The notes under the pieces are model-generated. The model saw only the letters and a program-made list of their open reading frames with translations. It did no database searches and had not been told where the DNA came from. Positions 8,203 to 16,999 of a stretch of DNA of 59,283 nucleotides are shown one piece after another (positions within the stretch are counted from its first letter, which is position 1; every line of letters starts with the position of its first letter). The stretch covers positions 1 to 59,283 of the forward strand of contig CAKMKL010000013.1 of the NCBI GenBank assembly GCA_927443375.1, given 5' to 3'. This DNA comes from an uncultured Paenibacillus sp. (GTDB taxonomy: Bacteria; Bacillota; Bacilli; Paenibacillales; Paenibacillaceae). The position numbers were made by a program, and so were the translations under genes.

Positions 8203-9627
8203 TTATATGCCGTTCAAATCCTCCCTAATAAGAACTTCCCGCGCTGCTCCAGCCACATTCCCGTAAGCCTCGTTCCCGCTCACCTTTTTGAGCTTCCGAT
8301 TAAACATAATAAACAACGTAACACCCATCACACTCGTAATCACTTCCGTTACGGTCATAGACCAGATAACACCATTCAGTCCGAAAAGATAATGAAGCAC
8401 GATAATCACCGGGATATACAGGATGCCTTGGGTAATGGCCATAATCGCTGTGGGTGCGCCTTGTCCGGTGGCCTGAAAAATACTCATGAAAAGTCCTGTG
8501 AATCCATTAAACAAAGCCGAGATCAGCATCGCTGCCAGGATCGTTACGCCGCTGCTGATCACAGACGGGTCGTTGGAGAACCAGTGCAGGACCGTGTCTC
8601 TGAAGATAAATACCAGGCTGACGAAGACAATAGAAATGGTTCCGATGCAGGCAAAGGCATATTTAATACCCGATTTCAAACGCACGATATTGCGGCCGGC
8701 ATAGGTAAAAGCAAACAGCGGGATCAGACCGAGGAATAACCCCATCGACAGAAATTCCGGAACCTGAACGATTCTTAGCGCCACACCAAAGCCGGCTACC
8801 ACATGGTCCCCATATTGAATAGCGTAGTTATTCAGCAGCAGCGTTGTCACAATCAGAAAGGCGGATTGCAGCAGCTCAGAGATTCCGATTTTATAAATTT
8901 CCAGCTTATCCGGAACCGAGATCCTGAAATGCTTCAAGAACCCCTTTAAATGTTCACTCTTTGTCTCCAGGAAATAGATGTAATAAACTACCGAGCCCAC
9001 GTTCGCCAGAATCATCGCCAGCGCCGCGCCCGCCACATGCCAGTTCAGCACCAGAATAAACAGCGGATCAAAAATCAGGCTAAGCGTCGTGCTGATAAAC
9101 ACCCCGTACATCGATTCCTTTGACGCCCCCTCCGAGCGTACCAGCTGCTCCAGCGCAAAATTGAGCACAATCACGAACCCGCCGGCGAACAGGGTCAAGG
9201 CATAGGTTTTGGTAAAATCAAATGTAGCGTCATCCGCACCAAGCAGCCGTGTAATCGGGTTAATCGCCAAAAAAGCAAGCAGTGCAATTACAATACCGGC
9301 GATAATACTCGCATAGAAGGAATAACCCGCGATTCTCCGGCCCTTCTCCGGATTCTTCTCACCGGCCAGCCTGGTCACAAACGTCCCGCCGCCTACTCCC
9401 AGTACATTACCGAAGGCCATTAATACAGTAAAAATAGGCAGGCCCAGCGTAATCGCTGTCAGCATATGCGTATTGTGCAGCAGCCCGATGAAATAGGCGT
9501 TGATAACATTGTAAATGGTCCCGACCGACATGCCAATCATCATGGGTATCGACAGGTGGGCAATCGCCTTCTTCAGCGGAGCTGATTCCAGATAATATTG
9601 ATTAGATGTTTCCTGACTCATATTCAT
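8203..9627 (-). CDS. MATE family multidrug/Na+ antiporter
   Basis: A 474-residue membrane protein with about twelve hydrophobic segments. It shows the duplicated MATE layout: an N-terminal PLKKAIAHLSIPMMIGM entry, GNVLGVGGGTFVTRLAGEKN in the first half, and a matching second half near GLIPLFAFTYAGRN. MATE pumps expel cationic drugs or metabolites using Na+ or H+ gradients. The N-terminal motif is that of the DinF/NorM-like branch common in Firmicutes. TCCAAGC-type purine pairing (GGAGGAATGAAT on the coding strand) supports the start. A strong promoter with palindromic boxes lies upstream. No MarR gene is adjacent. Confidence 0.9.
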   Translation of the reverse strand: MNMSQETSNQYYLESAPLKKAIAHLSIPMMIGMSVGTIYNVINAYFIGLLHNTHMLTAITLGLPIFTVLMAFGNVLGVGGGTFVTRLAGEKNPEKGRRIAGYSFYASIIAGIVIALLAFLAINPITRLLGADDATFDFTKTYALTLFAGGFVIVLNFALEQLVRSEGASKESMYGVFISTTLSLIFDPLFILVLNWHVAGAALAMILANVGSVVYYIYFLETKSEHLKGFLKHFRISVPDKLEIYKIGISELLQSAFLIVTTLLLNNYAIQYGDHVVAGFGVALRIVQVPEFLSMGLFLGLIPLFAFTYAGRNIVRLKSGIKYAFACIGTISIVFVSLVFIFRDTVLHWFSNDPSVISSGVTILAAMLISALFNGFTGLFMSIFQATGQGAPTAIMAITQGILYIPVIIVLHYLFGLNGVIWSMTVTEVITSVMGVTLFIMFNRKLKKVSGNEAYGNVAGAAREVLIREDLNGI

Positions 9628-9654
9628 TCCTCCAAGCGTTTCAATTGATAATGT

Positions 9655-9724
9655 TTAGTTAGAATTCTAAGTAACAAGGATATCATAATAGTTAGAATTC
9701 AAACTGTCAATACTCTAACTAAAT
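9655..9724 (-). promoter_or_regulatory. Promoter of the MATE gene with palindromic operators
   Basis: On the minus strand there is a TTGACA at 9705-9710 and a TATGAT at 9682-9687 with an ideal 17-bp spacer. The perfect palindrome TTAGAATTCTAA (9659-9670, within TTAGTTAGAATTCTAAGTAA) lies just downstream of the -10 box. A related GTTAGAATTCAAAC (9691-9704) covers the spacer, and a CTAACTAAAT half-site (9715-9724) lies beyond the -35 box. The layout is typical of a MarR-type repressor site at an efflux gene. The regulator is not in the window. Confidence 0.75.
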
Positions 9725-9821
9725 CAACATTAAAAAACCTCTATACCGCTGCCAGCGCAAAAGAACTCTGACGGGTAAAGAGGAATTTCATTACATTACA
9801 ATTCAACTTATTCACAATCTA

Positions 9822-10868
9822 TTATTCCTCAACAGGGAAGCTAACCGTAAACCCTGAGCCTTCCCCCGGCGTGCTCTCAACCGAAATTTCTCCTCCGCAC
9901 AGCTCCACAATGCGCCGCACCAGCGGCAGCCCGAGGCCGTTGCCTTCTGCCGACCGTGATTTATCCCCCTGATAGAATTTCACGAAGATATGCTTCATTA
10001 CTTCCTCCGTCATCCCGATACCGGAATCTGTGATTGTCACAGTAACGGCATGGCCTGTTGTGGAGAGATGGACGGCAATTTCCCCTCCGCGGTCCGTAAA
10101 TTTAATGGCATTTCCAAGTAAATTCAGCCAAACCTGCATCAGCAGATCTTCGTTGCCATAGAACACGACAGGTTCAAGGTCGAGGTCCAGATTGATATTT
10201 TTATCATTCCACTGGGCTTCCAGCAGCAGCAGGGCCTGGCGGATTTGCTCATCAAGGCCGAACTGGCTTTTGTCCACGATGTATTCCTGATTCTCCAGCT
10301 TGGACAGCTTCAGGATGTTACTGGACAGTGAAGACAGCTGCCTTGTGCTCTCAATAATCAGCCGGCTGTATTCCTGGCGTTCCTTAGGCGAAAGATCATG
10401 ATCCTGCATTAAGGTGGCATACCCTTCAATCGCCGCGATCGGTGTTTTGAATTCATGGGAGACATTAACGATAAAATCATTCCGTAATGTCTCAATACCA
10501 CCCAGCTCCTGCACCATGCGGTTAAAATTGACGGCCATCTCCCCAAGCACATCGACTCTATGCTTCTCATGCGCAACTCTGATGCTGAAATCGCCTTTGG
10601 CAACCTGCTTGGCGGCTTCACTGAGATCAATGATCGGGGTCAGGATTTTGCGTCCCGAAATCGCAGTGATAACCGTCCCGATCAGAATGCTGGCAATCAT
10701 TACGAAGGAAATCGGCCAAAAGATATTGAACCGGCCCACATCGATAATTCCCGAATGTACGATCAAAAAGCTCATCAGTGCCATTAACAGCGCCGCGCTC
10801 AGCATAATCAAGAACACCATTAGAACCAGCGTCCCCCACAGGTTGCGTATTTTCTTCGGCCTGATCAA
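9822..10868 (-). CDS. Sensor histidine kinase
   Basis: A 348-residue membrane kinase with two transmembrane segments (about 11-36 and 50-71) and only a very short extracytoplasmic loop. A HAMP domain (about 72-124), a HisKA domain with phospho-acceptor histidine 138 in SHEFKTP, and a HATPase domain with N, G1 (DSGIGM) and G2 (GNGLGLPL) boxes follow. The start is a TTG at 10868 overlapping the regulator stop as TTGA, so the two genes are coupled. The nearly absent sensor loop resembles intramembrane-sensing kinases that respond to envelope-active peptides through a partner ABC transporter. A divergent ABC exporter lies next door. Confidence 0.9.
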   Translation of the reverse strand: MIRPKKIRNLWGTLVLMVFLIMLSAALLMALMSFLIVHSGIIDVGRFNIFWPISFVMIASILIGTVITAISGRKILTPIIDLSEAAKQVAKGDFSIRVAHEKHRVDVLGEMAVNFNRMVQELGGIETLRNDFIVNVSHEFKTPIAAIEGYATLMQDHDLSPKERQEYSRLIIESTRQLSSLSSNILKLSKLENQEYIVDKSQFGLDEQIRQALLLLEAQWNDKNINLDLDLEPVVFYGNEDLLMQVWLNLLGNAIKFTDRGGEIAVHLSTTGHAVTVTITDSGIGMTEEVMKHIFVKFYQGDKSRSAEGNGLGLPLVRRIVELCGGEISVESTPGEGSGFTVSFPVEE

Positions 10869-11539
10869 CAGCGCTTCACCGCCTTATACCCTAATCCCCG
10901 GACGGTAACAATCTCGAATTCAGGACAGTCTTTGAAGCGTTCACGCAGCCTGTTGATATGCACATCCACGGTTCGCGCATCCGTCTCCGAGTCCATCCCC
11001 CAGATCTCGTCCATCAGCTGCTGGCGGGTAAAGATTTTGTTCGGGTAGGACAGCAGCTTGTACAGAAGATAGAACTCCTTTTGGGGCAGCAGCAGGCTTT
11101 TATCCCCGCGGTACACCGTAATGGAATCCGAATCCAGTATGACCTCTCCGATAACCAGCCTGCGTTCATTCGCAATCTGTGCCCGGCGCAGCAGCGCCCC
11201 GACCCGCAGAATCATCTCGTTCACATCAATCGGCTTCACCATATAATCATCCGTACCGGCCAGATATCCGCGCTGCTTGTCCTTGAAGCTTTCTTTTGCG
11301 GTAACCATCAGCACCGGAGTATTATAGCCTGCCTCTCTCAGCCTTTGGATCAGTTCATATCCGTCTACATTCGGCATCATAATATCCGAGATAATCAAAT
11401 CGATATAATGTGTATCCAGCAGCTCCAGCGCATGTTGTCCATCCACTGCCATCACCGGGTTATACCCGTGTTTGGTAAGCACAGTCCCGATCAGCTGCCG
11501 CAGCTTGTCGTTGTCCTCTACTACAAGAATGTTGATCAT
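10865..11539 (-). CDS. OmpR-family response regulator
   Basis: A cytoplasmic 224-residue regulator. The receiver domain has the phospho-aspartate at about residue 52 (LIISDIMMPN) and the conserved VTAK and lysine in MVKP. The C-terminal winged helix ends in DVHINRLRERF and VRGLGYKAV, the OmpR/PhoB signature. It is the first gene of a two-gene unit with the kinase. AGGTGGAG precedes the ATG. Candidate binding sites lie just upstream. Confidence 0.93.
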   Translation of the reverse strand: MINILVVEDNDKLRQLIGTVLTKHGYNPVMAVDGQHALELLDTHYIDLIISDIMMPNVDGYELIQRLREAGYNTPVLMVTAKESFKDKQRGYLAGTDDYMVKPIDVNEMILRVGALLRRAQIANERRLVIGEVILDSDSITVYRGDKSLLLPQKEFYLLYKLLSYPNKIFTRQQLMDEIWGMDSETDARTVDVHINRLRERFKDCPEFEIVTVRGLGYKAVKRC

Positions 11540-11596
11540 TTCTCCACCTGCGTTCCCTCAAGGTTCAGTAATCTTTTTTAACATTGTACAACAACT

Positions 11597-11689
11597 TTAT
11601 GAACCCATTATGAACGGAGCGCGTAACACCTACTATACATATGCAGCTCCCCGGCTGTCAGGCTGTACGAGTTGATGTTCAGTTCATAA
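11597..11689. promoter_or_regulatory. Candidate response-regulator boxes in the divergent control region
   Basis: Two perfect direct repeats TTATGAAC (11597-11604 and 11608-11615) are separated by 3 bases, an 11-bp step typical of OmpR-family tandem binding. The inverted copy GTTCATAA (11682-11689) has a weaker partner 11 bases before it (GTTGATGT). Both lie between the response-regulator gene and the ABC exporter gene, so one regulator could control both directions. Confidence 0.6.
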
Positions 11690-11752
11690 TCGTATGTTAC
11701 GCTTTGCACACACAAGAGAGATGGATGGATTAAGAGAGGATGAGATTACAGT

Positions 11753-14143
11753 ATGCTGCAATTGAAAAACATTTCTAAAAGTTATACCACGGGCAGTTTC
11801 ACGCAAATCGCTTTAAATGATGTCAGTCTGGATTTCAGAAAAAACGAGTTTGTGGCGATTCTCGGACCCAGCGGTTCAGGCAAAACAACCTGTCTGAATT
11901 TGATCGGCGGGCTCGACCAATATGACAGCGGGGATCTGATCATTAACGGGACCTCTACTAAACATTTCAAGGATAGTGACTGGGATGCTTACCGCAATAA
12001 CAGTGTGGGTTTTATCTTTCAGAGCTATAATCTGATCTCCCACCTGAGCATTACAGACAATGTGGAAATGGGCATGACCTTAAGCGGCGTGAGTGCCCAG
12101 GCCAAACACCGCAAGGCTGTTGAAGCGCTGGAGAAGGTTGGACTGAAGGAACATATCCACAAAAAGCCCGGCCAGCTATCCGGAGGCCAGATGCAGCGTG
12201 TTGCTATCGCCAGAGCACTGGCTAATGATCCGGACATTATTCTTGCCGATGAGCCGACCGGGGCACTGGATACGGGAACCAGCGAACAGATTATGGAGCT
12301 GATCAAAGAGATTGCCAAGGACAAACTGGTTGTCATGGTTACCCACAATCCGGAGCTGGCCGAGACTTATGCCGACCGGACGGTACAGTTCAGGGATGGA
12401 AAGGTCATTTCCGACAGCAATCCCCCAAGTGAGATTCAGGAGAATACTAATTATCAGCTGAAAAAGACGGCAATGAGCTATTTTACCGCCCTCAAATTAT
12501 CCGGCAAAAATATCTCCACCAAGAAGTGGAGAACAGCGCTGACCGCCTTCGCCTCCAGCATTGGCATTATTGGTATTGCGCTAATCCTGTCGCTCTCGAA
12601 CGGGTTCGATAAACAGATCAGCAGCTATGAATCCGGAGCGTTATCCAATTTCCCGGTGACGATCAATGAATCGGCTGCCAGTATTGATCTGTCCAGCCAG
12701 CCGTCGAAAGATGCCGGGAAGACCAAGAAAGAGTGGACAGAATTCACCAGTGCGGGTGAAATCTACCCTTATGATCCATCTGCCAACACGGTTATGCATA
12801 CAAATGTGCTAAGTGACGAGTATCTGAAGTATCTGGACGGTATCGATCCTGCCCTGCTGGACGGCGTATCTTACAGCCGCAAGGTCAACATGAATATCCT
12901 TAGGTCCGATGGCGAGACCGCCGTCCCCGTCGATACAGCAAGCCTGAACTTCACTTCGTATCCCGATAAGCCCGCCGGTGCTGAAGGCAACTATCTTGCG
13001 GATTATTATGATCTGCTCGCCGGAAGCCTTCCGGAGAAGTCTACGGACCTCGTTATGGTCGTCGATGAATATAACCGGATGAGCCAAAGCATTCTCGAAG
13101 CCCTTGGCCTCGATTATAAAGCAGCTAACATCAGTTTCGATGATATTGTCGGCCGGGAGTTCAAGCTGATCTATAACGATGATTACTATATTGAATCTGA
13201 CGGCATGTTTAAGCTAAACGGCAATGCTGCCAATCTGAGTGCAATGTACAACAGCGGCAATGCCGTCACGGTAAAAATTTCCGGAATCATCCGCAAGCAG
13301 CAGGATTCCCCAATGTCCACCATGTCAGCGGGAATTGCTTACTCTGACAGCCTGGCGGAACAATTCATAACCAATGCGAAGAACTCGTCCATTGTCAAAG
13401 CCCAGGAACAGCAGGATCAGGTCAACGTGCTTACCGGGAAAGTATTCTCACAGGTCAGCGGTATGGGCAGCGGTATGGGTAGGGGCATGAGCTTCAGTAT
13501 GGGCAACTCCGGCGCAAGCTCGGATCCAGGCAGCTCCGTATCCAAGGAAGATACGCTTGCCGCCCTGGGTGCTGTAGCTACTCCATCTTCAATCTCTTTA
13601 TATCCTAAAGATTTTGAAGCTAAAGAGGGCATCGTGAAGTATCTGGATCAATGGAATGAAGGCCGCAGCGACAAAGAAATGATTGTCTACACCGATTTGG
13701 CTGAGATGGTCACCAGTCTCTCCAGCGGCATTATGGACGGAATCACCATGGTGCTGATCGCTTTTGCCTCCATTTCGCTGGTCGTATCCCTGATTATGAT
13801 CGGGATTATCACCTACATCTCCGTGCTTGAACGGACCAAAGAAATCGGTGTACTCCGCGCCTTGGGTGCACGCAAAAAAGATATTACGCGTGTCTTCAAT
13901 GCAGAGACCTGCATTATCGGTTCGCTCTCGGGACTGCTGGGCATCGGGATCGCTTATCTGCTGACCATTCCCGTCAACATCATCCTCAAGTCGATTACCG
14001 ACCTGTCGAATGTGGCCCAGCTGAATCCGCTGCATGCCTTCGGACTCGTCGTACTCAGCGTCGGACTGACCATGCTGGGCGGATTCATCCCTGCCAAATT
14101 CGCAGCAAAAAAAGATCCGGTGGTTGCACTGCGCAGCGAATAA
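11753..14143 (+). CDS. MacB-like ABC exporter, ATPase fused to permease
   Basis: A 796-residue one-piece half-transporter. The N-terminal ATPase (about 1-230) has Walker [10 protein letters not shown] (38-46), signature [10 protein letters not shown] and Walker [14 protein letters not shown] first transmembrane segment follows near residues 265-285. A large extracytoplasmic domain spans about 285-660, and three C-terminal transmembrane segments form an FtsX-type permease. This is the MacB/peptide-detoxification architecture, except that the permease follows the ATPase in one chain and has four transmembrane helices. Low-complexity glycine-methionine-serine sequence lies near residues 570-590. 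The divergent two-component system suggests induction by an envelope stressor. The substrate is unknown. Confidence 0.9.
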   Translation: MLQLKNISKSYTTGSFTQIALNDVSLDFRKNEFVAILGPSGSGKTTCLNLIGGLDQYDSGDLIINGTSTKHFKDSDWDAYRNNSVGFIFQSYNLISHLSITDNVEMGMTLSGVSAQAKHRKAVEALEKVGLKEHIHKKPGQLSGGQMQRVAIARALANDPDIILADEPTGALDTGTSEQIMELIKEIAKDKLVVMVTHNPELAETYADRTVQFRDGKVISDSNPPSEIQENTNYQLKKTAMSYFTALKLSGKNISTKKWRTALTAFASSIGIIGIALILSLSNGFDKQISSYESGALSNFPVTINESAASIDLSSQPSKDAGKTKKEWTEFTSAGEIYPYDPSANTVMHTNVLSDEYLKYLDGIDPALLDGVSYSRKVNMNILRSDGETAVPVDTASLNFTSYPDKPAGAEGNYLADYYDLLAGSLPEKSTDLVMVVDEYNRMSQSILEALGLDYKAANISFDDIVGREFKLIYNDDYYIESDGMFKLNGNAANLSAMYNSGNAVTVKISGIIRKQQDSPMSTMSAGIAYSDSLAEQFITNAKNSSIVKAQEQQDQVNVLTGKVFSQVSGMGSGMGRGMSFSMGNSGASSDPGSSVSKEDTLAALGAVATPSSISLYPKDFEAKEGIVKYLDQWNEGRSDKEMIVYTDLAEMVTSLSSGIMDGITMVLIAFASISLVVSLIMIGIITYISVLERTKEIGVLRALGARKKDITRVFNAETCIIGSLSGLLGIGIAYLLTIPVNIILKSITDLSNVAQLNPLHAFGLVVLSVGLTMLGGFIPAKFAAKKDPVVALRSE

Positions 14144-14180
14144 GTTATCTTGTGAACAGCGCAATAGAGTTAGATATGAA

Positions 14181-14210
14181 GGAGCCGGTCTTGGACCGGC
14201 CCCTTTTTTT
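14181..14210 (+). terminator. Intrinsic terminator after the ABC exporter
   Basis: The stem GCCGGTC-TTG-GACCGGC is followed by CCC and seven T residues. Confidence 0.9.
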
Positions 14211-14249
14211 CATTATAATGAATAAAAAACGATATATTGGAGTGCATAA

Positions 14250-15212
14250 ATGAGAAATTTCCCGGCTGAGACCGCCAAGAAAATATTAGCCAATGAAATC
14301 AGCGTCGAAGTATTATTGCAGCAGTATCCGGAGTATAAAGATGAGGTGCTGCGGGAGCTGGGAACTATTAAGCGCAGTGCCGAATCCAATGTGGTCCAAG
14401 CCATCATTGACCGCTATACCGCCAGCGCCAAGATTGCCAATAGCAAGATCAACAAAAGCGGGTTGAACGAAACCACCGTAAATGCCTTTTTGCCGAATAT
14501 CATCAAAGCCCGGTTTGCCATTCATCTGCTGGAGCAGTTGAACATAGCGGTTTCTTCCAAAACCCCTGAAGCCAATGTACGGTTTAACCTGTGGGACGGG
14601 ACGATCTTACAGAAGCTTTTATTTAAAAAAGCGTTCGAGCGGAAGCCTGTATCCCTCGGTTTATTTAAGTTTTTCTGGAGATTGATCATCAATAAGAAGA
14701 TTCTCATGCCGCTGGTCAATAAGAAGGGGATCTACTGCTTCTACTCCAAAGCATTAATCAAGGAACTAGGGGCGTTAATCGGGGACAAAAAGTGTCTGGA
14801 GATCGCTGCCGGAGACGGCACGTTAACCCGGTTTTTGAACGAAAAGAATATTCTGTGCACCGCTACCGATGATTACAGCTGGAAGCACTATATTCAGTAC
14901 CCTGCCTTCGTGGAGCAGGCGGATGCCAAAACAGCTCTGCAAAAATATAAACCCGAAGTGGTGCTGTGCTCTTGGCCTGTCCCCAACAATCCGTATGAAA
15001 AACATGTGTTCAAAACGGATTCTGTGAATCTGTATATCGTCATCGGAACAAGAAGCTCTGCCTATACCGGAGATTTCGAAGCCTACCATAATGCCGACTT
15101 GTTTACGATGGAGCTTAGCGAGCGGTTGTCCGCGCTTATGGTTCCTCCCTCTAATGAGAATGCCGTTTATCTTTTCAGACGAAAAAACCCGGTGATCCGG
15201 CGAACCTACTAA
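14250..15212 (+). CDS. SAM-methyltransferase-like protein of unknown target
   Basis: A 320-residue cytoplasmic protein. The C-terminal half contains CLEIAAGDGTLTRFL, which matches motif I of class I SAM-dependent methyltransferases, followed by ATDDYSW at the acidic strand-2 position and VVLCSWPVPNNP where the motif IV region would lie. The N-terminal 120 residues are helical and unlike known domains I can name. TTGGAG lies about 7 bases before the ATG. It is a single gene between terminators. The fold assignment is from motifs only. The methyl acceptor is unknown. Confidence 0.7.
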   Translation: MRNFPAETAKKILANEISVEVLLQQYPEYKDEVLRELGTIKRSAESNVVQAIIDRYTASAKIANSKINKSGLNETTVNAFLPNIIKARFAIHLLEQLNIAVSSKTPEANVRFNLWDGTILQKLLFKKAFERKPVSLGLFKFFWRLIINKKILMPLVNKKGIYCFYSKALIKELGALIGDKKCLEIAAGDGTLTRFLNEKNILCTATDDYSWKHYIQYPAFVEQADAKTALQKYKPEVVLCSWPVPNNPYEKHVFKTDSVNLYIVIGTRSSAYTGDFEAYHNADLFTMELSERLSALMVPPSNENAVYLFRRKNPVIRRTY

Positions 15213-15228
15213 ACGCCGGTAACCGGGT
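15187..15228. terminator. Two-stem bidirectional terminator-like hairpin
   Basis: ACCCGGT pairs with ACCGGGT and the inner CCGGCG pairs with CGCCGG across an 11-base loop. It sits between the convergent methyltransferase-like and MazG-like genes, overlapping the last codons of the former. The left flank is a run of A, so it terminates best on the minus strand. Confidence 0.7.
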
Positions 15229-15236
15229 GATTTGTC

Positions 15237-15527
15237 CTAATCCCAATTTCTGAGGTCGTTAATCCCTTTCTTCTCGCTAAACGCTTTCTCCAGATCAATG
15301 TCCAGCTTATTGGCCAGATCAAAAATATTCCACACGACATCATACATCTCGTAACCCAGGTTCGCTTTTCGTTCCGCATCGGGATGAAAGGATACAGACA
15401 GCACTTCCTTGGCCAATTCGCCGACCTCGGTCATCAGGTACAACATCCGCTGCTCTATGGTACTCGTATCAAAGCCCTTCTCTTCACTAAATGCTCTAAC
15501 ATACCGCTGAAATTCTGATGCGTTCAT
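15237..15527 (-). CDS. MazG-like nucleotide pyrophosphohydrolase
   Basis: A small protein of 96 residues in the all-alpha NTP pyrophosphohydrolase superfamily. The metal-binding glutamates lie in TEVGELAKEV, and downstream EMYDVVWNIFDLA supplies the E-x-x-D helix. Such enzymes hydrolyse non-canonical or excess (d)NTPs to monophosphates. AAGGA precedes the ATG. The protein is complete, as single-domain members are about 95-120 residues. Confidence 0.85.
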   Translation of the reverse strand: MNASEFQRYVRAFSEEKGFDTSTIEQRMLYLMTEVGELAKEVLSVSFHPDAERKANLGYEMYDVVWNIFDLANKLDIDLEKAFSEKKGINDLRNWD

Positions 15528-15581
15528 TCCTTCCGCTCCTCATGAGTTCTTTGTTCTTAGAATCTCATTATACATCCTCTA

Positions 15582-16979
15582 CTAGAGAAAAAAACGGTCA
15601 GCATTATGAAAACAGATATCCTGTACGATGCGGCCCAGGAAAGGCAGATCCCTTGGCGCTTCGCCGTTTACGACCCAGCCTCCGATCAGGTTACACAGTA
15701 TACGGCGGAAATACTCGTGGCGCGTATAGGACAGGAACGATCTGGAATCCGTCAGCATGCCTACGAAGCAGCTGAGCAGACCAAGATTCGACAGGGATGT
15801 CAGCTGCTTGATCATCCCGTCCTTCTGGTCGTTGTACCACCAGCCGGAGCCGAACTGGATTTTGCCCTTGATGCCGTCGCCCTGAAAAGAACCGGTCATC
15901 GCTGCCAGCACATCACTCTGTGCTGCATTTAAATTGTAAATAATCGTCTTGGGCAGCTCTCCGGTCCGGTCAAGCCCGTCGAGCAGCTTATATAACCGGT
16001 CGGCATAGCTGTTGTCGCCAATGGTATCGAAGCCTGTATCCGGTCCCAGCTCGCGGAATCTGCGCGTATTCGGATTTCGGATTGCCCCGATATGCAGCTG
16101 CATGGCCCAGCCGTACGCAGCGTATTTCCGGCCCATGGACAGCAGCAGCGCAGTCGCGTATTGGTCACATTCCAGCCTGCTGAGGCTGTCACCGCCCAGA
16201 CGTCTGCTGAAGATGTCTTCAAGGACTGAGGCCGGAGCCTCTTCATACGGCAGATGCGAGAACCCGTGGTCGGAGATCATGCAGCCCTGGCGGTGGAAAT
16301 ATTCAATCCGCTCCAGCAGGGCACGTTCCATCAGCGTGAAGCTGGTAATCGGGTACCCTGCCACCTGCTCCAGACTGGCTACATATCCCTGAAAAGTCTC
16401 TGCTTCAATCAGCAGCGCCTTATCCGGCCGGAAGGTCGGCGTCACTCCGGTTTTGAACGCCTGCTGCCCGGCTAACTGCCCGTGATAACGCAGATCGTCA
16501 ACAGGATCATCTGTGGTGCAGATCCATTTCACATTGGAGCGGGTAATCAGCCCCTGGGCGGAGAACCCGTCCGCTGCAATCCGTGTATTGCAATGCTCAT
16601 AAATTTCCCGCCAGTTCTGGGGATTCAGCTGCTCCTCGACACCAAAATAGCGCTTCAGCTCCAAGGCCGACCAGTGAAACAGCGGATTGCCGACGGTAAA
16701 GGGCAGAACCTCACTCCACTTGGCGAACTTTTCTTCATCCGGAGCACTGCCCGTAATATATTTCTCATCAATGCCAAAGGTTCTCAGCGCACGCCATTTA
16801 TAATGGTCCCCGCCCAGCCACACCTCAGTGATGCTGTTAAACCGTTTATCTTCGGCGATGGCCTGCGGATCAAGATGGCAGTGGTAGTCTATAATCGGCA
16901 AGTCCTTGGCGTACACATGGTAGAGTATCCGGGCTTCCTCAGACCGCAGCAGAAAATCCTCATGAATAAGTGCCTTCAT
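15582..16979 (-). CDS. uxaC: Glucuronate isomerase
   Basis: UxaC converts D-glucuronate to D-fructuronate (and galacturonate to tagaturonate), the first cytoplasmic step of hexuronate breakdown. The protein has 465 residues, as expected. It has the N-terminal metal motif DYHCHLDP (histidines 33 and 35), WICTTDDPVDDL, HIGAIRNPNTR and the conserved tail SYTRHEYFRRILCNLIGGW. It is last in a tight uxuA-uxuB-uxaC operon, 20 bp after uxuB. AAGGGAG precedes the start. Confidence 0.95.
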   Translation of the reverse strand: MKALIHEDFLLRSEEARILYHVYAKDLPIIDYHCHLDPQAIAEDKRFNSITEVWLGGDHYKWRALRTFGIDEKYITGSAPDEEKFAKWSEVLPFTVGNPLFHWSALELKRYFGVEEQLNPQNWREIYEHCNTRIAADGFSAQGLITRSNVKWICTTDDPVDDLRYHGQLAGQQAFKTGVTPTFRPDKALLIEAETFQGYVASLEQVAGYPITSFTLMERALLERIEYFHRQGCMISDHGFSHLPYEEAPASVLEDIFSRRLGGDSLSRLECDQYATALLLSMGRKYAAYGWAMQLHIGAIRNPNTRRFRELGPDTGFDTIGDNSYADRLYKLLDGLDRTGELPKTIIYNLNAAQSDVLAAMTGSFQGDGIKGKIQFGSGWWYNDQKDGMIKQLTSLSNLGLLSCFVGMLTDSRSFLSYTRHEYFRRILCNLIGGWVVNGEAPRDLPFLGRIVQDICFHNADRFFL

Positions 16980-16999
16980 TGCTCATGCTCCCTTACCCC

